Source: an uncultured Odoribacter sp. (GTDB lineage Bacteria; Bacteroidota; Bacteroidia; Bacteroidales; Marinifilaceae). From it: a stretch of 5,540 nt of DNA. This document shows, in pieces, positions 1-5,540 of this stretch. How positions within the stretch are numbered: position 1 is the stretch's first letter; the number at the start of each line of letters is the position of its first letter. The translations under genes and the position numbers were made by a program. The stretch spans positions 1 through 5,540 of the forward strand of contig CAKVCR010000200.1 in NCBI GenBank assembly GCA_934725835.1, given 5' to 3'. Under the pieces are notes generated by a model. It was not told the origin of the DNA, searched no databases, and worked only from the letters and a program-made list of their open reading frames with translations.

Positions 1-264
1 GAGGAGTTCTGTGCGAGGAAACACGCAACTGCAAATGAAGTAGGCCGGATGCTTGACTATCTGTTTGAGTTTGCCGACGACGAACGCATATTGCTTATGT
101 ACAAGAAAGTTTGCCGAAGATTCGTCTATGATTATCCTGAAACAATAAGTTATTACATCATGGAGTACAGAAAAGAATATGACCGTGAAAGTCTTATAGG
201 TACCGATGTAATCGGTAATTTTGTATCGTCAAAAATCGGAAAAGTAAAATCGACAATAGAATAA
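1..264 (+). CDS. Unrecognised protein, C-terminal fragment
   Basis: The frame is open from the first base of the window to a TAA at 262-264, so this is the last 87 codons of a gene that starts outside. I do not recognise the family. What can be seen: the sequence is mostly compatible with alpha helix, has no membrane segment, and is rich in tyrosine and charged residues (for example ISYYIMEYRKEYD, about residues 49-61 of the fragment), with a basic tail ending KVKSTIE. An internal ATG at 49 would give a 71-residue protein. However, the coding look continues upstream of it (ARKHATANEVGR) with no ribosome-binding site in front, so I prefer a truncated longer gene. It lies 71 bp ahead of the next gene, on the same strand. 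No function is offered. Confidence 0.6.
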   Translation, partial: EEFCARKHATANEVGRMLDYLFEFADDERILLMYKKVCRRFVYDYPETISYYIMEYRKEYDRESLIGTDVIGNFVSSKIGKVKSTIE

Positions 265-335
265 AAGTAATAAGCAGTCAAAATTTAGATGAAATTGAAA
301 CGAGAAATTTGGGTTGCTTTTGATTGAATTGTCAT

Positions 336-2003
336 ATGTTAGAACTTGAACTACAACAATACCTCCTTCGCAAGTATCCACAAGAGAATGCTCGTTGCGA
401 ATGGAAGGAATTTAAGAATTTGAAGAACTCGTTCTGTGGGGACGAGAAGAATGATGTTATCTCATACGTGTCGGCTATTGCCAATATGGAAGGTGGACAT
501 TTGGTGATTGGTGTACATGACAGCTCTTTGGAAATTGTCGGAACGGATACATATAATTACGACAGACAGAAAGCTATTCTTCGTCTGACTGAACGCTGTG
601 TCAATCTTTCAACAGAAGGTCTCGATATTGAAGAGTTTGTTACTGACGATACTCACAAGAAAGTTTGGGTTATCCATATTCCTAAACATCAACCCAAACG
701 TCCTGTTTATGCACATAACAAAGCATGGCAGAGAATTGAAGATTCCCTTGTAGAGATGACAACCGAACGTATGAATGCCATTCTTGACGAGCCAATTCTT
801 GGCGAAACAGATTGGTCTGCACAGATTGTTCCTGATGCTACGATAGACGACCTTGACGAGGTTGCTATTGCCAAAGCTCGCAAAATGTTTAAGAAGGTAC
901 ATAGTCGTATTCCTGAATCAGAGGTAAACTCTTGGTCAATACAGACATTTCTCGGCAAATGCGGACTAATGAAAAATGGAAGTATTACTCGTGCCGCTAT
1001 CATCTTGTTAGGCAAATATGAATCGTCTTTCAAACTACGCCCAGCCGTTGCACAAGTGACTTGGACACGCAGAGATGCAAATCAAGATGTAGTTGATTAC
1101 GAACATTTCACAGTCCCATTCATATTAACGGTGGATGAAATCCTCTCAAAAATAGAGAATCTGACTTTGCGTGAAATGCCCGGTGGTACGCTTTTCCCGG
1201 ATACAATGAAGCAGTATGATGACTATACCATACGCGAAGCACTTCATAATTGTATTGCACATCAAGACTATACTATGCAGCAGCGTATCAATTTTGTGGA
1301 GAATCCCGGCTATTTGTATTATTCCAACGCCGGAACTTTCATCCCTGGAACTTTGGAGAATGCTTTGAAAAACGAGGAATCTCAGACCTATTTCCGCAAT
1401 GAGTGCCTATGCAAGGCAATGGTGGACTTCAATATGATTGATACCGTAAGCCGTGACATCAAGAAAATGTTTAACGAGCAATGGCGTAGACACTTTCCGA
1501 TGCCGGACTACGAGATTGATGCGGCAAAAAAGAAAGTTGTTGTACGCATATATGGTAACGAGATTAATAAGCGATATACGGATTTACTGAAAACCAACAA
1601 TACACTGTCTTTATGGGATTGTATATCACTTGATGCTGTGCAGAAAGGCCGATTCATACATGAAGATATTGCAAAAGACTTGCTGAACAGAGGTCTTATT
1701 GAGGGAGATGCTCCCAATTATACAATTTCTTTAGGAGTTGCCAAAGCCACCCGTCAATTGCAAGGTTACACCAAGCAAAAAGGACTTGATAAGGACAAGA
1801 TTAAACAAATGATTCTGCAATATCTTAAGAATGCAGGTTCGGATGGTGCCAAACGTGATGGCATTTATGAATACATCAAAGATGTAATGCCACAAGTTAA
1901 AACACGGGAACAACAATTGAGGATATTGGGAGATATTCTTAATGCTCTAAGTGTTGATAAACTTATATCTGCCAATGGACGAACTTGGTTCTTAAATGAA
2001 TAA
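336..2003 (+). CDS. AlbA_2 (Schlafen-type) domain / RecG-like ATP-binding protein
   Basis: This is a 555-residue protein in the group often labelled 'ATP-binding protein', 'putative DNA-binding protein' or 'RecG-related'. It is not a helicase. The AlbA_2 domain covers about residues 20-145: CEWKEFKN (21-28), then SAIANMEGGHLVIGVHD (46-62), the classic 'AxANxxGGxLxIGVxD' signature, and a later KRPVYAHNKAWQRIEDS segment. A HATPase_c_4/GHKL-like region follows, with IREALHNCIAHQDY (299-312), the N-box-like helix, and then NPGYLYYSNAGTF. Near residues 430-465 and 486-555 there are winged-helix-like segments, the last ending in a beta-wing LISANGRTWF. Family knowledge suggests nucleic-acid binding and transcriptional or defence roles, often in islands with restriction systems; the biochemical activity is unknown. 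I chose the ATG at 336. A TTG at 324 would add MNCH, and neither start has a Shine-Dalgarno sequence, as is usual in Bacteroidetes. The gene is GC-richer than mcrBC downstream. Confidence 0.85.
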   Translation: MLELELQQYLLRKYPQENARCEWKEFKNLKNSFCGDEKNDVISYVSAIANMEGGHLVIGVHDSSLEIVGTDTYNYDRQKAILRLTERCVNLSTEGLDIEEFVTDDTHKKVWVIHIPKHQPKRPVYAHNKAWQRIEDSLVEMTTERMNAILDEPILGETDWSAQIVPDATIDDLDEVAIAKARKMFKKVHSRIPESEVNSWSIQTFLGKCGLMKNGSITRAAIILLGKYESSFKLRPAVAQVTWTRRDANQDVVDYEHFTVPFILTVDEILSKIENLTLREMPGGTLFPDTMKQYDDYTIREALHNCIAHQDYTMQQRINFVENPGYLYYSNAGTFIPGTLENALKNEESQTYFRNECLCKAMVDFNMIDTVSRDIKKMFNEQWRRHFPMPDYEIDAAKKKVVVRIYGNEINKRYTDLLKTNNTLSLWDCISLDAVQKGRFIHEDIAKDLLNRGLIEGDAPNYTISLGVAKATRQLQGYTKQKGLDKDKIKQMILQYLKNAGSDGAKRDGIYEYIKDVMPQVKTREQQLRILGDILNALSVDKLISANGRTWFLNE

Positions 2004-2080
2004 TTATAGCAGAAGATATAGCGGGGTTCGCCAATTATAGCGGAATTTATAACGGATTCCGTCATATTATAGCGGATAAA
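2002..2080. repeat. Degenerate TTATAGCGGA repeat array
   Basis: Five copies of a TATAGCGG-like core lie directly after (and touching) the stop codon of the AlbA_2 gene: TATAGCAG at 2005, TATAGCGG at 2017, TATAGCGG at 2036, TATAACGG at 2048 and TATAGCGG at 2068. Spacings between core starts are 12, 19, 12 and 20 bp, so the array reads as a doublet repeated with a period of about 31-32 bp, followed by a single copy. Copies 1, 2 and 5 are in one frame and copies 3 and 4 in another, so the unit is conserved as DNA and not as one reading frame. I saw no further copy elsewhere in the window. Function is unknown: it could be a protein-binding array, a recombination or expansion-prone element, or a decayed coding tail. 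Confidence 0.65.
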
Positions 2081-2124
2081 GACAGCCCATTCCGTCGAAA
2101 ATGTTTAAATCCGTCGAATTTCGA
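2052..2124. promoter_or_regulatory. Candidate operator region upstream of xre
   Basis: Two perfect 11-bp palindromes with a single central base lie here: ACGGATTCCGT at 2052-2062 and TCGAATTTCGA at 2114-2124. The octamer CCGTCGAA occurs twice, at 2092-2099 and 2111-2118, 19 bp apart, and the related CCGTCATA is at 2059. Small XRE regulators that sit in front of restriction genes commonly bind symmetrical sites in their own promoter, which makes these the obvious candidates. This is inference: the palindromes are short, AT-rich DNA yields some by chance, and I could not find a good Bacteroidetes promoter (TTTG / TAnnTTTG) in the spacer. The second palindrome overlaps the alternative ATG at 2124. 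Confidence 0.3.
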
Positions 2125-2159
2125 TGAAAATACATACTGAACTCAAAAGAATAAAGACC

Positions 2160-2444
2160 ATGTTATTAGGAAACAAAATAAAAGAGTTGAGAGAAGAACA
2201 CGATGTGCTACAAAGGCAATTGGCAGCTTTGCTTGAAATAGACACTCCGATGTTTAGCAAAATAGAGCGTGGCGATAGATATGCTAAACGAACACAAGTA
2301 ATACAATTAGCTGAATATTTTAAGATTGATAAAAATGAACTTCTTACACTATGGCTGGCAGACAAAATACTGGATGTAGTAGAGAATGAAAACGAGTTAA
2401 AACTCGCGGCTATGGCAATGGCACAATCTGAAATGATGATTTGA
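2160..2444 (+). CDS. XRE-family helix-turn-helix regulator
   Basis: A 94-residue DNA-binding protein. GNKIKELREEHDVLQRQLAA (4-23) is helix 1 and the first HTH helix. IDTPMFSKIERGDR (27-40) is the turn and recognition helix, with the SKIERG signature of Cro/C1 (XRE) domains. A short tail, KNELLTLWLADKILDVVEN (58-76), is typical of a Bacteroidetes subfamily that, from memory, is often found beside restriction-modification genes. It probably acts as an autoregulator or timing controller for the mcrBC genes behind it, like the C proteins of restriction systems; that role is inferred from position. I chose the ATG at 2160 because the HTH domain begins almost at once there, as in relatives. The ATG at 2124 would add 12 residues (MKIHTELKRIKT), is possible, and would place a palindrome on the start codon. 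The stop lies 38 bp before the preferred mcrB ATG, or overlaps an alternative TTG start (2441) by 4 bp, which indicates co-transcription. Confidence 0.85.
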   Translation: MLLGNKIKELREEHDVLQRQLAALLEIDTPMFSKIERGDRYAKRTQVIQLAEYFKIDKNELLTLWLADKILDVVENENELKLAAMAMAQSEMMI

Positions 2445-2482
2445 TTAATTCATCTAAACTTAATATATTACACTTGATATTT

Positions 2483-4597
2483 ATGGACAGATATGATTTC
2501 ATTGAAACGCAAGAAGATATAGTTTCCAACATAAGGACTCTTTATTCATATTTACAAGGAGAACAAGGCGATGAATATAAGTCTTGGGCTATTGAAAAAA
2601 TGATTAGAGGTAAAAATTATGTTGTTGAAATTATCGACTCGATAATATGTTTCGCCCCAAGTCGATTCGTTGGGTATCTTAAGAATTCAAAAGAAAAACA
2701 CGAAGAGAACCATGGTGATGGGACTCAGACTGATGAGAAAATCAAAGCTTACTATCAAAAGGTGCAAGATGAAAGACTTGATTTGCTATTCCAAAATGAA
2801 CTATCAAAATATGGAGTATCATCTAGTCAAAAAAAATACTGGATATCTAATGATATAACGGTTGATGACATTATTCGGATATCAAGAAATAAGACTAAGT
2901 ATGCTCCACAAAATTTGGAATTTGATAAATATTGGCATATACAAATGCATCTCCCAGAGGGAAAAGGTGGTACTCAAATTAACTCAACATTAATGCTTCT
3001 AGAACTAGAGCCGGTTATTGGTACTGGCGAGTGGGATGATGGTCAATGTAGAAATTTCAAAAACATAGATAATGGCAATATCGTTCTTGTTAGAAAAGGT
3101 AATCAGGCAATTGCCTTATGTCAGATTATAGGAGAAAACTTTACTGACGCTAATCTAACAGCAAAATATATAAACGTAAATTTTAGGAAGGTAAAAATTT
3201 TATCATGGGCAGATAACTACAAACAGCCTCAGTCTAGGCTTTTCTCACAAGGGACATTTTCATCGTGTGGTAAAAATACCGAACAATATAAATATATAAA
3301 AGAATGGTTGGCATATATGAATAATAAGGCATTTACAGATAAATGTGCTAATTTGCTTAGATCAAAGCACAATATAATATTACAAGGTGCACCTGGTACA
3401 GGAAAAACTTACAATACTGCAGCAATAGCTCTTAATGTGCTTGGGGTTAGTGATGTAGATCTGACGGATCATGTTGCAGTTATGAATAGGTATAATGAGT
3501 TACTTGATAATCGAATATTCTTTACTACATTTCATCAATCACTTGATTATGAGGATTTTGTTGAGGGATTAAAACCCCATGTTCAGGCAAATGCGAATGG
3601 GGATAGTATAGGTGTTGCATACGAACCTGAAGATGGTATATTTAAACGTGCATGCAGTGCAGTAGTTACAGACGAAAGCAAGGATATTATTGAATGTATA
3701 GATGATTACCTCCAACAAATCAACGGATTCGAAAACAAAAAGGAAATACCAACCATTTCTGGAAGATCTTCTCTTTATGTCTGGTGGAATGATGGAAATA
3801 CAACGATAAACTGTAGAAGTACAAAATCAACCAGCCAGCGAGAGAAAGAGTATACTCCTTCTCCCTTAAATATCGAAAAAATAAAACTTCAGGCTTTAGG
3901 TAAAGGAAGTGAAAATAATTGGCAGCAATATGCTCAAGCATTCATTGAGGCTGTTAAAAAGGAATATCATGCAAAGACAGATAAGTCAGTTGTTCTCATT
4001 ATTGATGAAATCAATAGAGGTAATGTTTCAAAAATATTTGGCGAATTAATAACACTGTTAGAATCTGACAAACGCGACAAAGGACATCATCCGTTAAAAG
4101 TATTGTTACCTTATTCAAAAACATTGTTTGGTGTTCCAAGTAATCTTTACATTATCGGTACAATGAATACGACTGATAGAAGTACTGGAACTTTAGACTA
4201 TGCTCTTCGCAGGCGTTTTGCATTCATCACCCTGCAATCTAATCCGGATGTCATTGAAAAATATTATGACAAATTGAATAATCAAGAGCTAAAGATAAAG
4301 GCTATAGGATTGTTCAATGATATTAAGTTCTTTATCATGAATCCTAAACATCAATGTGGGGATTTTGGTGTAGATGATTTAATGGTGGGTCATAGCTATT
4401 TTATGGCTTCTTCCGAAGATGAATTGGCAAATAAAGTAGAGTTTGAGATACTTCCACTCATTGCAGAATACATTAGCGATGGTATTATAAACGTCTCGAA
4501 TGAAGAGAAGACTAAAGCTTTTCAAGCATGGTCTAATTTACAACCAATGCAAGTTGTGGAAGAAGCAGTGGATACAGAAGACGAAAGTTTGATATGA
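2483..4597 (+). CDS. mcrB: McrB-type AAA+ GTPase subunit of a type IV restriction system
   Basis: A 704-residue motor and recognition subunit of an McrBC-like system. In the known family it binds modified DNA, forms hexameric rings, hydrolyses GTP and recruits McrC for cleavage. The AAA+ core is complete: Walker A GAPGTGKT (302-309), the family motif FHQSLDYEDFVEG (350-362), Walker B VVLIIDEINRG (about 503-513), sensor MNTTDRS (561-567, matching the MNTxDRS hallmark of McrB) and LDYALRRRF (571-579). About 190 residues separate Walker A from Walker B, far more than in E. coli McrB. The N-terminus holds two unlike parts: residues 1-110 with CFAPSRFVGYLKNSKEKHE (56-74), and about 148-245 with WHIQMHLPEGKGG and NGNIVLVRKGNQAIALCQIIGE (197-218). 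The second resembles a PUA/EVE-like modified-base reader (tentative). I chose the ATG at 2483. A TTG at 2441 would add 14 residues and overlap the xre stop. The stop overlaps the mcrC start as ATGA. It is more AT-rich than the AlbA_2 gene. Confidence 0.92.
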   Translation: MDRYDFIETQEDIVSNIRTLYSYLQGEQGDEYKSWAIEKMIRGKNYVVEIIDSIICFAPSRFVGYLKNSKEKHEENHGDGTQTDEKIKAYYQKVQDERLDLLFQNELSKYGVSSSQKKYWISNDITVDDIIRISRNKTKYAPQNLEFDKYWHIQMHLPEGKGGTQINSTLMLLELEPVIGTGEWDDGQCRNFKNIDNGNIVLVRKGNQAIALCQIIGENFTDANLTAKYINVNFRKVKILSWADNYKQPQSRLFSQGTFSSCGKNTEQYKYIKEWLAYMNNKAFTDKCANLLRSKHNIILQGAPGTGKTYNTAAIALNVLGVSDVDLTDHVAVMNRYNELLDNRIFFTTFHQSLDYEDFVEGLKPHVQANANGDSIGVAYEPEDGIFKRACSAVVTDESKDIIECIDDYLQQINGFENKKEIPTISGRSSLYVWWNDGNTTINCRSTKSTSQREKEYTPSPLNIEKIKLQALGKGSENNWQQYAQAFIEAVKKEYHAKTDKSVVLIIDEINRGNVSKIFGELITLLESDKRDKGHHPLKVLLPYSKTLFGVPSNLYIIGTMNTTDRSTGTLDYALRRRFAFITLQSNPDVIEKYYDKLNNQELKIKAIGLFNDIKFFIMNPKHQCGDFGVDDLMVGHSYFMASSEDELANKVEFEILPLIAEYISDGIINVSNEEKTKAFQAWSNLQPMQVVEEAVDTEDESLI

Positions 4598-5540
4598 TAC
4601 AACTACGAGAACACGAAAAATTGATATTGGATGGTTTTCCCGTTGAATATGATGAGAGATACAACAATCTTGATCTTATTAAATGGGATAAACCCATGGA
4701 TAGTAAGTCTTATGGATATTATGCTTCTTTTAAAATTGGAGCCGAATGGATTGATAATAAGGAATCTTTGATTGTGACACCCAAACGAGGAATGGAGAAT
4801 ATAGATTTCCTCAGTATGTTTATGGCTTGTTTCACTTCCGACCTTGCGTTGGATTCGTTTAACGAAATATACAAGATTGATTTAGACAAGCCGCAAATAG
4901 AATCACCGTCACTGAATAGCGTAATCAGCCCTCTTATTGTGATTCATTTTATTAGCGTGGTGAATCGTATTAAATCTTTAAAAAGGGGATATGTTCATCG
5001 TCATGAGAATCTCAAGAAAGTAAAAGGACATATTAAATTACTCAAAAACGAGAGACTGAATATAGCGACAAAGAGGTATGACAGGATATACTGTGAATAC
5101 GATGAATATTCTACTGATATTCCTGAAAACCGTCTTTTGAAAAAAGCTCTTCTTTTCTCAAAGACGTTAATCGGCAACATGGACAACAATCACCTGTCGT
5201 ATCTTAAAATTTTGACAGCAAAATCTCTGAAAAAGTTTGAAAATGTGAGTGATTATGTAGACATGAAATCTGTAAGGCAAATACGTTCAAGTAAGCTATT
5301 CAACGAATATTCGGAGGCTGTACGTTTGGCGAAAACAATACTCAAATGCTTTGATTACAGCATTAACAAAGCAAGTGTTTCCAATAACAAGATAACACCT
5401 TTTGTACTGGACATGTCTTTGCTATACGAACATTATGTTTATGGTTTATTACATGAGGCATATCATGACAAAATAACATACCAATTCAAGGGCAAGACCG
5501 GCTATCCAGATTTCTTATATAAGTCAAAAGACTTTAAAGC
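4594..5540 (+). CDS. mcrC: McrC-type endonuclease subunit, 3' end missing
   Basis: The reading frame opens with ATG at 4594, inside the mcrB stop (ATGA), and stays open to the window end, giving 315 complete codons. McrC proteins form the nuclease arm of McrBC: they stimulate the McrB GTPase and cut DNA. Family hallmarks seen are LKRGYVHRHENLKKVKGHI (129-147), matching the 'Y...eNL..lkG.i' block; DEYSTDIPENRLLKKAL (170-186), the PENR(I/L)(I/L)K block; and FVLDMSLLYEHYV (270-282), matching the 'f..dM..LfE.yv' helix. GYPDFLYK (303-310) supplies the first acidic residue (D306) of a PD-(D/E)xK nuclease. The (D/E)xK half lies beyond the window, so catalytic completeness cannot be judged. Family members usually run 350-450 residues. 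The overlap implies translational coupling with mcrB and a fixed subunit ratio. I am confident of the family and unsure only of the end. Confidence 0.9.
   Translation, partial: MIQLREHEKLILDGFPVEYDERYNNLDLIKWDKPMDSKSYGYYASFKIGAEWIDNKESLIVTPKRGMENIDFLSMFMACFTSDLALDSFNEIYKIDLDKPQIESPSLNSVISPLIVIHFISVVNRIKSLKRGYVHRHENLKKVKGHIKLLKNERLNIATKRYDRIYCEYDEYSTDIPENRLLKKALLFSKTLIGNMDNNHLSYLKILTAKSLKKFENVSDYVDMKSVRQIRSSKLFNEYSEAVRLAKTILKCFDYSINKASVSNNKITPFVLDMSLLYEHYVYGLLHEAYHDKITYQFKGKTGYPDFLYKSKDFK

Noticed and set aside
315..322. TGCTTTTG as a Bacteroidetes -7 box before the AlbA_2 gene
   Set aside because: It differs from TAnnTTTG at one position, has no TTTG at a proper distance upstream, and would leave almost no leader.
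609..1033. Minus-strand open frames inside the AlbA_2 gene (609-902 and 707-1033)
   Set aside because: They lie wholly under a gene with clear domain motifs, show no recognisable protein features, and overlap each other; they are chance antisense frames.
2021..2031. GCG-GGGTT-CGC as a terminator hairpin after the AlbA_2 gene
   Set aside because: The stem is only 3 bp and no T run follows; it does not support a terminator call.
1508..2365. Minus-strand open frames at 1508-1717, 1731-1916, 1865-2065 and 2105-2365
   Set aside because: They overlap the AlbA_2 and xre genes on the opposite strand, and none has a plausible start context or a recognisable motif.
2440..2476. TTTG (2440-2443) and TACACTTG (2469-2476) as an internal promoter before mcrB
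   Set aside because: The spacing of 25 bp is too long for the 19-21 bp norm and the -7 box has a mismatch; co-transcription with xre explains the arrangement better.
2670..2858. A + strand 62-codon frame inside mcrB
   Set aside because: It is out of frame within the McrB N-terminal region, low in complexity and lysine-rich, as expected of AT-rich DNA read in the wrong frame.
3720..3941. Minus-strand 73-codon frame rich in aromatic and hydrophobic residues
   Set aside because: It is antisense to the McrB insertion; its hydrophobic look comes from reading charged, A-rich codons in reverse.
5001..5189. Minus-strand 62-codon frame within mcrC
   Set aside because: It covers the conserved McrC NLKKVKG and PENRLLK blocks on the + strand, which explain the sequence.

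Overview
The window looks like Bacteroidales DNA (Bacteroides, Prevotella, Parabacteroides or similar). It is AT-rich, its genes lack clear Shine-Dalgarno sequences, and the protein set resembles gut Bacteroidetes accessory islands. This taxonomic call is an inference; no rRNA or housekeeping gene is present.

Layout, all on the + strand: (1) 1-264, the 3' end of an unrecognised, tyrosine-rich helical protein cut by the window edge. (2) 336-2003, a 555-residue protein with an N-terminal AlbA_2 (Schlafen-type) domain, a RecG-like/GHKL-type ATPase domain and C-terminal winged helices. (3) 2004-2159, an intergenic stretch with a degenerate TTATAGCGGA repeat array and short palindromes. (4) 2160-2444, a small XRE-type helix-turn-helix regulator. 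(5) 2483-4597, a McrB-type AAA+ GTPase with an unusual N-terminal region. (6) 4594-5540, a McrC-type nuclease partner, cut by the window end just after the first half of its PD-(D/E)xK motif. No other gap exceeds 160 bases, and I see no tRNA, CRISPR array, insertion sequence or convincing terminator.

How the genes fit together: xre, mcrB and mcrC are tightly packed (38 bp or a 4-bp overlap, then an ATGA overlap) and read as one operon for a type IV (modification-dependent) McrBC restriction system with its own regulator. McrB should recognise modified DNA through its N-terminal region and translocate using GTP, and McrC should cleave. The McrB N-terminus seems to carry a PUA/EVE-like fold rather than a clear copy of the E. 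coli recognition domain, so its target modification is unknown.

The upstream AlbA_2/ATPase gene is co-oriented but separated by the repeat-bearing spacer and is visibly richer in GC. It may be an accessory regulator or defence protein, or simply a separate island gene. The least explained feature is the spacer: about five copies of a TATAGCGG-like unit start exactly at the AlbA_2 stop codon. One reading frame through them stays open for 46 codons and encodes NYSG- and IIAD-like peptides.
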